A stretch of DNA of 64,000 nucleotides from BOG-908 sp963795825 (lineage in GTDB: Bacteria; Pseudomonadota; Alphaproteobacteria; Acetobacterales; Acetobacteraceae). This document shows, in pieces, positions 52,888 to 61,437 of this stretch. Every line of letters begins with the position of its first letter. The stretch's first letter is position 1. Where the stretch lies: NCBI GenBank assembly GCA_963795825.1, contig CAWCIW010000001.1, forward strand, positions 930,001-994,000, read 5' to 3'. The translations under genes and the position numbers were made by a program. The notes beneath the pieces were generated by a model. The model was not told the origin of the DNA. It made no database searches and saw nothing but the letters and a program-made list of their open reading frames with translations.

Positions 52888-55063
52888 ATGACCGCTTACC
52901 TCACCAAACTCAACGACGAACAACGCCAGGCGGTCGAGACCACCGAGGGCCCGCTCCTGGTGCTCGCCGGCGCGGGCACCGGCAAGACGCGCGTGCTGAC
53001 CACCCGATTCGCCCATATCCTGCTCACAAACCTGGCTTTTCCCAACCAGGTACTCGCCGTCACCTTCACCAACAAGGCGGCCCGCGAGATGCGCGAGCGC
53101 GTCGGTGCCCTGCTTGGCCGCCCTGCCGAAGGGCTCTGGCTCGGCACGTTCCACGCCCTCTGCGCCCGCATGCTGCGCCGCCATGCCGAGCACGTGGGCC
53201 TCACCTCCAGCTTTTCCATACTCGACACCGACGACCAGACGCGGTTGCTCAAGCAGGTGATGGAGGCGCTTAAGATCGATCCCAAACGCTGGACACCGCA
53301 GGCCGTGATGGGCGTGCTGCAGCGCTGGAAGGATCGCGGCCAGACGCCGGACCGCGTGCCGGAAAGCGAGGAAGGCGAATTCGCGCATGGCCGCATGCGC
53401 GAGGTCTACGCGCAATACCAGTCCCGCCTGCGCGGACTCAATGCCGCCGATTTCGGCGATCTCCTGCTGCACACGACGGAGATACTGCGTAAGCAACCCG
53501 AGGTGCTGGCGCAATACCACCGCGCGTTCCGCTACATACTGGTCGACGAATACCAGGACACAAACGTGGTGCAGTATCTCTGGCTGCGTCTGCTGGCGCA
53601 GCAGCACAAGAATATCTGCTGCGTGGGTGACGACGACCAGTCGATCTATTCGTGGCGCGGCGCAGAAGTGGAAAACATCCTGCGTTTCGAACATGACTTC
53701 CCCGGCGCGCGCATCGTGCGGCTGGAGCAGAATTATCGCAGTACCGCGCCGATCCTGGCCGCCGCGGCCGGCCTGATCGCCAACAATGCAGGCCGGCTTG
53801 GCAAGACATTGCGCTCCGGCCTGGCGGATGCGGCCGGCGACAAGGTGAGCGTTGTCAGCCTGTGGGATTCCGACGAGGAGGCCCGCATGGTCGGCGATCG
53901 CGTGGAAGCCTGGCGGCGCGAGGGCTGCAAACTTGTCGACATGGCGATACTCGTGCGCGCGGGTTTCCAGACGCGCGCTTTCGAAGAACGCATGATCACG
54001 CTGGCCATTCCATATCGCGTGGTCGGCGGCTTGCGTTTCTACGAACGCGCGGAAATACGCGACGCCATCGCGTATATGCGCGTGCTGCGCCAGCCCTCGG
54101 ACGACCTGGCGTTCGAACGTATCGTCAATCTGCCGCGCCGCGGTGTGGGCGACGTGGCGCTGCGCGCGATGCATGCTTCCGCCCGTGAGCAGGGCATCGC
54201 GCTCTCCATCGCCGCGTTCCAGCTGGCACAGGCCGGTGCGCTGAAGGGCCGGCCGCGCGAGGCCATACGCGAGCTCGGCGCCGGCTTTGCACGCTGGCGG
54301 CTTATGCTGGAATCCGACGGACATGTGGTGACGATCGCCACCATGCTCGATGAAATCCGGCTACACCGACATGTGGCGGCAGGACAAGTCGATCGAAGCG
54401 CCGGGGCGCCTGGAGAACCTCAAGGAACTCGTGCGCGCGATGGCGGATTTCGAGAACCTTTCAGGTTTCCTCGACCATGTTTCGCTGGTTATGGAGAACG
54501 AGGAACAGGCGGACGCCGACCGGCTCAGCATGATGACTCTGCATGCCGCGAAGGGCCTCGAATTCGACAACGTGTTTTTACCCGGCTGGGAAGAAGGCGT
54601 GTTTCCGAGCCAGCGCACCATGGACGAATCCGGCACCAAAGGCCTCGAGGAAGAGCGTCGCCTCGCCTATGTGGGGATCACCCGTGCGCGGCGGCGCGCG
54701 GTGGTCAGCCACGCCGCAAACCGCCGTATCTATGCCAACTGGCAGAGCAGCATTCCCAGCCGGTTCATCGAGGAATTGCCCGAGGCGCACACGGAGCGCG
54801 CAGGTTCGGCCGCGCTGGCGCGCTCCGCGCAGATATCGGCACCTTCGGTGTTCAACAACGGACCGCTGATTGCGCGGCGTGCTGAGGCCTGGGAAAATCC
54901 CGGACGGCCTGCGCGGGCAGACAAGATCGCTGTCGGGCAGCGGGTTTTCCATGAGAAGTTCGGCTATGGTGAAGTCACGGCCGCGGATGACGACAGGCTG
55001 GACATCAATTTCGAAAAAGCGGGGGCGAAGCGCGTGATGGACCGGTTTGTGGCGAAAGTCTGA
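52888..55063 (+). pseudogene. uvrD: UvrD/PcrA-type DNA helicase, one-base frameshift
   Basis: UvrD/PcrA is an SF1A 3'-5' helicase of nucleotide excision and mismatch repair. The first part has LNDEQRQAVETTEGPLLVLAGAGTGKT (motif I), VTFTNKAAREMRER, FSILDTDDQTRLL, DEYQDTN (II), GDDDQSIYSWRGA (III) and LEQNYRS (IV). At about 54351-54355 an extra A (GAAATCC for GAATCC) breaks the frame. The other frame continues SGYTDMWRQDKSIEA, LMTLHAAKGLEFDNVFLPG (V, with MMTLHAAKGLEF) and GITRARR (VI) to 55063. Corrected length is 724 residues, normal for the family. A read error or recent pseudogene. Confidence 0.88.
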
Positions 55064-55073
55064 TGCTTTCACC

Positions 55074-55118
55074 CAAGCAAGGTTGGTTCTTTTTGCAAGC
55101 GAAAAGCAGGAAGCTTTC
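55074..55118. repeat. Paired-arm repeat, copy 22 (degenerate single arm)
   Basis: AAGCAAGGTTGGTTC, then TTTTTGCAAGCGAAAAGC and GAAGCTTTCGCC, resemble a decayed left arm. It lies between uvrD and prmA on the same strand. The match is visible only by order of blocks, so the call is tentative. Confidence 0.45.
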
Positions 55119-55145
55119 GCCGGGGCTGTCGAGGATCGCTCTGAC

Positions 55146-56027
55146 GTGAGGCGCACCACGCCTTTGGAGACGGTGTTCGTTATCGTTCCCGAGTCCGCTG
55201 TCGATGCCTACGAGTCTGCATTGTCGTTGGCCTGCGCTACGGTCGGGCTTTTCGTCGTCGACGAGACGCGGAAGATCTGGCGCGTCGAAGGGGTCAAGGC
55301 CGTGGGCGCGGCGGAGGACGTGTTGCAGCAAGGGATTGCTCTTGCTGCTGTAGTAAGCGCCACACATGCTGTTCTGGAACGTGAGGCGACAGAGGCGGAA
55401 GGCTGGCTTGCGCGCACCTACGAAGCGTTTCCGGAGCAGGCGATCGGCCGCCGTTTCGCCATACGCGGCACGCATTTGGCAACGCCGCGCCGGTTCAGCC
55501 GCCGCACGCTGACCGTGGATGCTGGGCTGGCCTTTGGAAGCGGCGAACATGGCAGCACGCGCGGCTGTCTGCTGGCGCTCGAGCGCGTGGCGCACCGCAA
55601 GCCGCGCCGTATCATAGACATGGGATGCGGCTCCGGCATCCTCGCGATGGCCGCTGCGAGTTTGCTGCACCGGCGCGTGGTGGCGGTCGATAATGATCCG
55701 TGGTCCGTGCGCGTCACGGCACAGAACGCGCGACAGAACGCGCTGCGATCCTTCGTCCGCGCCCGCCTCGGCCACGGTTGGCAGAATGCCGACGCGGTCC
55801 GATACGATCTCGTATTTGCCAACATACTCGCGCGTCCGCTGTGCCAGATGTCTGCCCAACTGGCCGCCCATCTCGCACCTGGCGGCACGGTGATTTTGGC
55901 GGGGCTGCTGACCACGCAGATACCGATGGTGTTAGCCGCGCATCGCCGCCAGGGTTTGCGCCTGGAACGTGTTCTTACGGAAGGCCAGTGGGCCACGCTG
56001 GTGCTTCGAGGCGCGAGGTTCGCGTAA
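55146..56027 (+). CDS. prmA: Ribosomal protein L11 methyltransferase PrmA
   Basis: PrmA trimethylates ribosomal protein L11. The 293-residue reading from GTG 55146 has an N-terminal substrate domain and a C-terminal SAM domain: GLAFGSGEHGSTRGCLLAL, IIDMGCGSGILAMAAA (motif I), VAVDNDPWSV and DLVFANILARPLCQM (the NILARPL block of PrmA). The reading from 55047 starts inside the uvrD end and passes the degenerate repeat, so the GTG start is preferred, though it is not certain. It follows uvrD by 82 bp. Confidence 0.87.
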   Translation: MRRTTPLETVFVIVPESAVDAYESALSLACATVGLFVVDETRKIWRVEGVKAVGAAEDVLQQGIALAAVVSATHAVLEREATEAEGWLARTYEAFPEQAIGRRFAIRGTHLATPRRFSRRTLTVDAGLAFGSGEHGSTRGCLLALERVAHRKPRRIIDMGCGSGILAMAAASLLHRRVVAVDNDPWSVRVTAQNARQNALRSFVRARLGHGWQNADAVRYDLVFANILARPLCQMSAQLAAHLAPGGTVILAGLLTTQIPMVLAAHRRQGLRLERVLTEGQWATLVLRGARFA

Positions 56028-56098
56028 AAACTGCAGCGTCTGTGATACCACGCCCTGGAGGAGCGAAGTTTCTTCATCCTGCCAGCCAAGGAGCCAAC

Positions 56099-57868
56099 AT
56101 GAAACCCTCCGAACGTCTCGCCGCTGTTCGCACTGAACTTGCCCGCCAGAACCTTGATGCGTTCATCGTGCCCCGCGGCGACGAACACCTTGGCGAATAC
56201 GTGCCACCTGCCGCAGAACGCCTTGCGTGGCTTACCGGGTTCACCGGCAGCGCAGGCCTGGCCGTGGTGTTCCAGGACCGCGCCGCGGTTTTCAGCGACG
56301 GCCGCTACGTGTTGCAGCTTGCGACCGAAACCGACGCGGCACTCTGGGACCGACTGCACATTACCAACACGCCGCCGCCCGACTACATCGTCGCCCATAC
56401 GCAGCCGGGCGCGCGCATCGGCTACGATCCCTGGCTGATGAGCGAGGATGCGCTTGCGCGCTTTCGCGAGGCCGGGCTGACGTTGGTGGAAGCAAACGCA
56501 AACCCGATAGATCTCGCCTGGGATGATCGCCCCGCGCCTCCGCTGGCGCCAGCGATGCTGCACGACGCAGCATTTGCCGGCGAGGCGTCTGCAAGCAAGC
56601 GCGCCCGTCTGGCTGAAACGCTTCGTAAGGCAAATCAGCAAGCGGCGGTGCTAAGCGATCCGGCATCGATCGCCTGGCTGCTCAATCTGCGCGGAGCGGA
56701 TCTCGCTTTCGTGCCCGTGGCGCTGGGCTTTGCAATATTGCATGCGGATGCTTCCGTCGAATTGTTCATGGCGCCGGAAAAACTGCCGCAGGCGGTACGC
56801 GAAGCCTTGGGGAACGCTGTCGCCACTGCGCCGCGGTCGGCGCTTCCGGCGGCGCTTGCGGCACTCGCCGGCAAAAATGTTCGTCTCGATATGGTCGGCA
56901 GCCCCGCCTGGCTTGCCCGAACGCTGCGTGACGCCGGCGCCCGGATAATATCCGGCCAGGACCCATGCCTCGTGCCGAAAGCGCGCAAGAACGTGACGGA
57001 GCAGCAAGGCGCCCGCGCAGCCCAGCATCGCGACGCCATAGCACTCGCGCGCTTCCTGCATTGGCTAGGCGATGCCGCCGGCCATGAAACCGAACTGTCC
57101 GCCGCTGCGCAATTGCTGCGCTTCCGCGCGGAGGCTGCCGAATTCCGCGGCGAGAGTTTCCCTGCAATCAGCGCGGCCGGTGAACACGGCGCCATCATGC
57201 ATTACCGCGTGTCGCTGCAGACCGATCGCGCGATCCTGCCGGACGAACTCTATCTTATCGATAGCGGCGGCCAATACGTGGACGGCACCACGGACGTGAC
57301 GCGCACCGTCTGGACAGGCCCCGGCCTGCCCACCGCAGAACTGCGTGACCGCTACACGCGCGTGCTGAAGGGCCACATCGCGATCGCCACGCTGGTATTT
57401 CCGGACAACGTGCCCGGCGTGCGGCTGGACTCGTTCGCACGCAGCGCGCTCTGGCAAGCAGGGTTGGATTTCGATCACGGGACCGGCCACGGCGTTGGCA
57501 GCTACCTTTCAGTCCATGAGGGGCCCGTCAGCATTTCTCCGCATCTGCGCCCTGCCGTGCTGGAAGATGGCATGATCCTCTCCAACGAACCGGGTTTCTA
57601 TCTTCCCGGGGAATATGGCATCCGATTGGAAAACCTGGTTCTGGTGGAGCCAGCATTGTTTCCCGGCGCGCGGGCGTTTCATCGTTTCGAGACTTTGACC
57701 TGGGCGCCGTTCGATCGTGTGCTGATCGATGTCTCTCTGCTTTCCGAGGCGGAATTGGCCTGGTTGAACTTGTACCATGCTCGAGTTTCTGCCGAGATTT
57801 CACCGCATCTGTCTGGGGCGGTTCTTGACTGGTTTTTGGAGGCTTGCGCTGTTCTGGAAGGCAAGTAA
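56099..57868 (+). CDS. pepP: Xaa-Pro aminopeptidase (M24, large type)
   Basis: M24B metallopeptidases remove an N-terminal residue before proline. The 589-residue protein has two creatinase-like N-terminal domains and a pita-bread domain with metal ligands in DSGGQYVDGTTDVTRTVW (two Asp), HGTGHGVGSYLSVHEGP (His), LSNEPGFY (Glu) and GIRLENLVLV (Glu). AAGGAG lies 4 nt before the ATG at 56099. The three-domain length is normal for the bacterial aminopeptidase P2 group. The stop TAA at 57866 is formed inside the next repeat by a C-to-T change (GGCAAGTAAGG). Confidence 0.93.
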   Translation: MKPSERLAAVRTELARQNLDAFIVPRGDEHLGEYVPPAAERLAWLTGFTGSAGLAVVFQDRAAVFSDGRYVLQLATETDAALWDRLHITNTPPPDYIVAHTQPGARIGYDPWLMSEDALARFREAGLTLVEANANPIDLAWDDRPAPPLAPAMLHDAAFAGEASASKRARLAETLRKANQQAAVLSDPASIAWLLNLRGADLAFVPVALGFAILHADASVELFMAPEKLPQAVREALGNAVATAPRSALPAALAALAGKNVRLDMVGSPAWLARTLRDAGARIISGQDPCLVPKARKNVTEQQGARAAQHRDAIALARFLHWLGDAAGHETELSAAAQLLRFRAEAAEFRGESFPAISAAGEHGAIMHYRVSLQTDRAILPDELYLIDSGGQYVDGTTDVTRTVWTGPGLPTAELRDRYTRVLKGHIAIATLVFPDNVPGVRLDSFARSALWQAGLDFDHGTGHGVGSYLSVHEGPVSISPHLRPAVLEDGMILSNEPGFYLPGEYGIRLENLVLVEPALFPGARAFHRFETLTWAPFDRVLIDVSLLSEAELAWLNLYHARVSAEISPHLSGAVLDWFLEACAVLEGK

Positions 57869-57910
57869 GGCCTTCTTTTTTGCAAAAAAGAAGCAAAAAA
57901 CTTTTGACTC
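57858..57910. repeat. Paired-arm repeat, copy 23 (single left arm)
   Basis: A CTTC/GAAG arm with TTTTTTGCAAAAAA loop and CAAAAAACTTTTG. Its outer part reads AAGTAAGGCC where others have AAGCAAGGCC; the TAA is the pepP stop codon. It lies before the thioesterase gene on the same strand. Confidence 0.82.
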
Positions 57911-57942
57911 CGCTGTCGCGGGACTTTGGAAAGGCTGGTTGA

Positions 57943-58386
57943 GTGACTCTGGGTGATCTTACGTGTCGGGGGCGGTTTTCGTATTGGTACTCTGAGAAAG
58001 TTCGGTTCTCCGACACGGACATGATCGGGCATATCAATAACGTGGCTTTTGCCGCTCTGATGGAGAGCGGACGGGTGAATTTCACCCGCAGCGGTGTGAT
58101 CGAGAGCATGCCCGATGACGTGCTGGTGGTGATGCGGCGCATCGAACTCGATTATCTGGCCGAGTTGCACTGGCCGGCGGAGGTGGAGATCGGGTCCACG
58201 CTCCTGCGCGTGGGCAGCTCCTCGTTCCAGATCGGCAACGCGATCTTCCACGGCGCGCTCTGCGCGGCAACGTCTATCACCACGCTCGTGGTGATCGGGC
58301 GGGAAAGCCGGAAATCCGTTCGTATTCCCGATTCGGTGCGGGCCGGGTTGGAGCGACACATGGTAGATAATCCGCAATCTGCATGA
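57943..58386 (+). CDS. Acyl-CoA thioesterase, 4HBT family
   Basis: The 147-residue single hot-dog protein has YSEKVRFSDTDMIGHINNVAFAALMESGRV, the family core with its Asp and the HINN segment. RRIELDYLAELHWPAEVEIG and SFQIGNAIFHG follow. It should hydrolyse acyl- or aroyl-CoA; substrate unknown. The start is GTG at 57943. Its stop overlaps the next start (ATGA), so the two genes are translationally coupled. Confidence 0.85.
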   Translation: MTLGDLTCRGRFSYWYSEKVRFSDTDMIGHINNVAFAALMESGRVNFTRSGVIESMPDDVLVVMRRIELDYLAELHWPAEVEIGSTLLRVGSSSFQIGNAIFHGALCAATSITTLVVIGRESRKSVRIPDSVRAGLERHMVDNPQSA

Positions 58387-59042
58387 GTCCGGAGGAGCTC
58401 GCCGCACGCCATCCGAGATTATATCACCTCACGCTGGCGGAGTCCGTCGCCGGCATCATGCGACATGGCCTGCTGGCGACGTCCAGCCTGCTCGATCTGT
58501 TTGCCGTGCCCGACGTAGAACGCGCCGCCATCGAGAGTGCGCGGCGGGCGGACCGCATGGTTATCGCGCACCCGCTACATGGCAGCGCCATCATCACGGA
58601 TAACCGGCCGATCGTGATGTCATCGCTGGCGAAATGCCTCGATGACGGGCTGCAACCTGCCGACTGGCTCCGGCTGCTCAACGCACGTGTGTTCTTCTGG
58701 GTCAGTGAAACCGGGCTGCAAAGCCTGGCTGGCGCGCAACTCAATCGTGGCCGCAAGCTGGCCGTTCTGGTCGTGGATACGCTGGGCGTGGCACGGGCGC
58801 ATCGCGATCGGATCGAGCTGTCCGCGATAAACTCCGGATCGACGGTACGGCGCCCGCCGCGTCGTGGGCTGTCCACGTTCACGCCCCTGGGCGCGCGAGA
58901 TTACAAGGATTGGCAAACGCAACGCGGCCGCAAGGACACCATCCGGGAAGTCACCGTGCTCGCCGGCGTCCCAGACATTGCAGAGCACATGATCGAAGTC
59001 CGAGACTTCAGCACGACCATGAGGCGGCCTCGCGCTCCCTAA
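58383..59042 (+). CDS. DUF7002-like protein of unknown function
   Basis: The 219-residue protein begins MSPEELAARHPRLYHLTLAESVAGIMRHGLLATSSLL, followed by RVFFWVSETGLQSLAGAQLN, KLAVLVVDTLGVARAHRDRIELSAINSGST and the basic RRPPRRGLSTFTPL. This pattern matches the DUF7002 group. The LYHLT..ES....GL start recalls ADP-ribosyltransferase folds (like DarT or KptA), but no catalytic triad is proven. It overlaps the thioesterase stop (ATGA), and its own stop overlaps the ligA stop on the other strand by two bases. Confidence 0.6.
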   Translation: MSPEELAARHPRLYHLTLAESVAGIMRHGLLATSSLLDLFAVPDVERAAIESARRADRMVIAHPLHGSAIITDNRPIVMSSLAKCLDDGLQPADWLRLLNARVFFWVSETGLQSLAGAQLNRGRKLAVLVVDTLGVARAHRDRIELSAINSGSTVRRPPRRGLSTFTPLGARDYKDWQTQRGRKDTIREVTVLAGVPDIAEHMIEVRDFSTTMRRPRAP

Positions 59043-61105
59043 ACGCCACCTACCAGTTCCGACCACTCCAACTCGCTGACCACCCGCACGCCCAGCTCCG
59101 CCGCACGCTTCGCCTTGCTACCCGCGTCTTTCCCAACCACCACGAAATCCGTCTTCTTCGAAACGCTGTCGGTCACCCGGGCCCCCGCCGCCTCCGCGCG
59201 TGCCTTTGCCTCAGGGCGCGTCATCGTCTCAAGCGTTCCTGTAAATACAACGATCTTTCCGCTTACCTCGCTATCGCCACCAAGCTTCAACGCGTCGGCG
59301 ATCGTCAGCAACCCGGCGAGTTCGTCGACCACGTCCCGGTTGCGGCGCTCGCCGAAGAACGCCACCAACTCGTCGGCGATCGCGCCGCCTACGCGCAATA
59401 TGCTGCCAAGCGACTGGCGTGCTTCGGAGCCGATTTCCACGGCCGCCTGCATTTCGGTGCGCCAGTTGGCGAAACTTCCATAGTGTCGCGCGAGCAGCTT
59501 TGCATTCGTCTCGCCGATCCGGCGGATGCCGAGCGCGAAAATGAAGCGCTCCAGCCCGATATTGCGTCGCGTTTCGATCGCGGCCACCAGGTTGCGCGCC
59601 GACTGTGCGCCCCAGCCTTCCAGTCCGGCGATTTCCGCTTCGCGCGCGCCGAGCCGGAATACATCGGCCGGGCCGCCCAACCATCCCAGAGCGTGGAACT
59701 CCACCACGGTCTTTTCGCCCATGCCCTCGATGTCGAAAGCCCGGCGCGCGCAGAAATGCACCAGCCGCTCGACGGCCTGTGCCGGACAGACCAGCCCGCC
59801 CGTGCAGCGCCGGACCACTTCGCCGTCGGGGCGCGCGGCCAGGCTGCCGCAGGCCGGGCAATGCGTCACCGGCTGGTAGGGGACCGTGTCAGCCGGCCGG
59901 GAGTCCAGCACCACGCTGACGATTTGCGGGATCACATCGCCGGCGCGTTGCAGCACCACGGTGTCGCCGATACGCGCATCGAGGCGCGCAATCTCGTCCT
60001 CGTTGTGCAGCGTCGCGCGGGTGACCAGAACGCCGCCCACGCCCACCGGCGCCAGCCAGGCGACCGGCGTCAGCGCGCCCGTGCGGCCGACCTGCACGCG
60101 TATGTCCTGCAGAACAGTGGTGGCCCGCTCGGCCGGGAATTTCCACGCGATCGCCCAGCGCGGCTCCCGCCCGGCAAAGCCGAGGCGGCGTTGCAACCCG
60201 AGATCGTCGATCTTGAAGACCACGCCGTCGATGTCGTAGTCCAGCCGCGCCCGCGCAGCTTCCACACGCGCAAAGAACGCGGCGGCCTCTGCCATGTCCG
60301 CCAGACGCTCGCTCAGCGGATTTACCGTAAAGCCCCATTTGCGTAGCTGCGCCAGGTACTCCCAGTGCGTGTCGGCGACCGGCTCCGAGATCTCGCCTGC
60401 CGCATAGGCGAAGAATGCCAGCGGCCGGCGCGCGGTAATGCTCACATCGAGCTGCCGCAAGCTGCCCGCCGCGGCGTTGCGGGGGTTTGCGAACAGCCGC
60501 AGGCCGGCAGCCTCCTGCGCGGCGTTCAGCGCCAGAAAATCCGCTTTTGCCAGAAATACCTCGCCGCGAATTTCGATGAGCGCCGGCGCCGCGCCGTGCA
60601 ATGTTTGTGGCAGACGCTCCAGCGTTCGCAAATTGGCGGTCACATCCTCGCCCTCGGTGCCGTCGCCGCGTGTGGCGCCGCGCACCAGGATGCCTTTCTC
60701 GTAAGTGAGCGATATCGACAATCCATCGATCTTCGGCTCGCCCACCAGGGGCAGTGCTGCGTCCGCCGGCAATCCAAGGAAGCGGCGGACGCGCACGGCG
60801 AACTCTGCAAACGCGGCCGCGCCGAATGCGTTGTCGAGCGACAGCATGGGTACGCGATGGCGCAATTTGCCAAAGGCCGGGGAGGGGGCGCCGCCCACCT
60901 GGCGGGAGGGTGCGTCGGCGCGCGCCAGGCCGGGGTGTTCGGCCTCGAGCGCTTCGGCACGGCGCCGCAGCGCATCATAGGCGGCGTCGGATATCTCGGG
61001 TGCGTCCTGCTCGTGATAGGCGCGGTTGTGATGCGCAATCGCTTGCTGCAGGGCCAGCATCTCTTCTTCGGGCGACATGGTCTGTTGCGCGATATCCTTG
61101 TTCAT
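59039..61105 (-). CDS. ligA: NAD-dependent DNA ligase LigA
   Basis: LigA seals nicks using NAD. The 688-residue protein has the Ia domain (HHNRAYHEQDAPEISDAAYDALR), adenylation motif EPKIDG with Lys126, RNAAAGSLRQLD, the OB fold, a Cys4 zinc finger (CPACG and CTGGLVC), helix-hairpin-helix repeats, and a C-terminal BRCT domain (FTGTLETMTRPEAKARAEAAGARV). GGAG lies upstream of the ATG at 61105. Upstream genes recN and bamD on the same strand keep the usual order. Confidence 0.95.
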   Translation of the reverse strand: MNKDIAQQTMSPEEEMLALQQAIAHHNRAYHEQDAPEISDAAYDALRRRAEALEAEHPGLARADAPSRQVGGAPSPAFGKLRHRVPMLSLDNAFGAAAFAEFAVRVRRFLGLPADAALPLVGEPKIDGLSISLTYEKGILVRGATRGDGTEGEDVTANLRTLERLPQTLHGAAPALIEIRGEVFLAKADFLALNAAQEAAGLRLFANPRNAAAGSLRQLDVSITARRPLAFFAYAAGEISEPVADTHWEYLAQLRKWGFTVNPLSERLADMAEAAAFFARVEAARARLDYDIDGVVFKIDDLGLQRRLGFAGREPRWAIAWKFPAERATTVLQDIRVQVGRTGALTPVAWLAPVGVGGVLVTRATLHNEDEIARLDARIGDTVVLQRAGDVIPQIVSVVLDSRPADTVPYQPVTHCPACGSLAARPDGEVVRRCTGGLVCPAQAVERLVHFCARRAFDIEGMGEKTVVEFHALGWLGGPADVFRLGAREAEIAGLEGWGAQSARNLVAAIETRRNIGLERFIFALGIRRIGETNAKLLARHYGSFANWRTEMQAAVEIGSEARQSLGSILRVGGAIADELVAFFGERRNRDVVDELAGLLTIADALKLGGDSEVSGKIVVFTGTLETMTRPEAKARAEAAGARVTDSVSKKTDFVVVGKDAGSKAKRAAELGVRVVSELEWSELVGGV

Positions 61106-61162
61106 CTGCCGCTCCGCCTTCCGCCCGCCTTGTATGTCAATGCCTGCCTTACAGCAGACCGA

Positions 61163-61309
61163 ATGTCGCAAAAGACCACGATCGGCAAACGTGCCGTCAA
61201 GGACACGGAGCTTGAGGTGCTGGACCCGCAAGGTTTCGCGCTTGATCACCTTCGCACCCTCGGTCGGCTGGGCGAAGACGACAATGGCCAGCCGGCAGCG
61301 GACAAATGA
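61163..61309 (+). CDS. Possible small protein, divergent from ligA
   Basis: A 48-residue frame MSQKTTIGKRAVKDTELEVLDPQGFALDHLRTLGRLGEDD... has protein-like composition rich in Lys/Asp/Glu, unlike the shadow frames around it. It starts 58 bp from the ligA start on the other strand. No strong Shine-Dalgarno is visible. No family recognised; the evidence is composition only. Confidence 0.3.
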   Translation: MSQKTTIGKRAVKDTELEVLDPQGFALDHLRTLGRLGEDDNGQPAADK

Positions 61310-61386
61310 TACTGGGCGCCGATGTCCATTTCCTGCAGGCCCCTCATCAGAGTAAACCCACGAGCCCCCGCAGGAAAGAACGCCGA

Positions 61387-61437
61387 CAGGGAGCAAAAGT
61401 CTTTTGCTTCTTTTCTTCAGAAAAGAAGGCCTTCCTT
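61387..61437. repeat. Paired-arm repeat, copy 24 (single right arm)
   Basis: A right arm of the third subtype (CAAAAGTCTTTTG with CTTCTTTTC, TTCA loop, GAAAAGAAG), as in copies 12 and 13. The recN reading frame enters it: the final residues KEGLLF and the TGA (complement at 61417-61419) are encoded by the hairpin. Confidence 0.82.

Noticed and set aside
54340..54360. Programmed ribosomal frameshifting in uvrD (and in the other five broken genes)
   Set aside because: No slippery heptamer with a downstream structure is seen, the families are not known for programmed shifting, and six independent cases of different context make single-base errors or mutations more likely.
60365..61309. A 314-codon plus-strand frame over the ligA start
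   Set aside because: Nearly all of it is antisense to ligA; only the last 48 codons, outside ligA, are kept as a low-confidence small gene.
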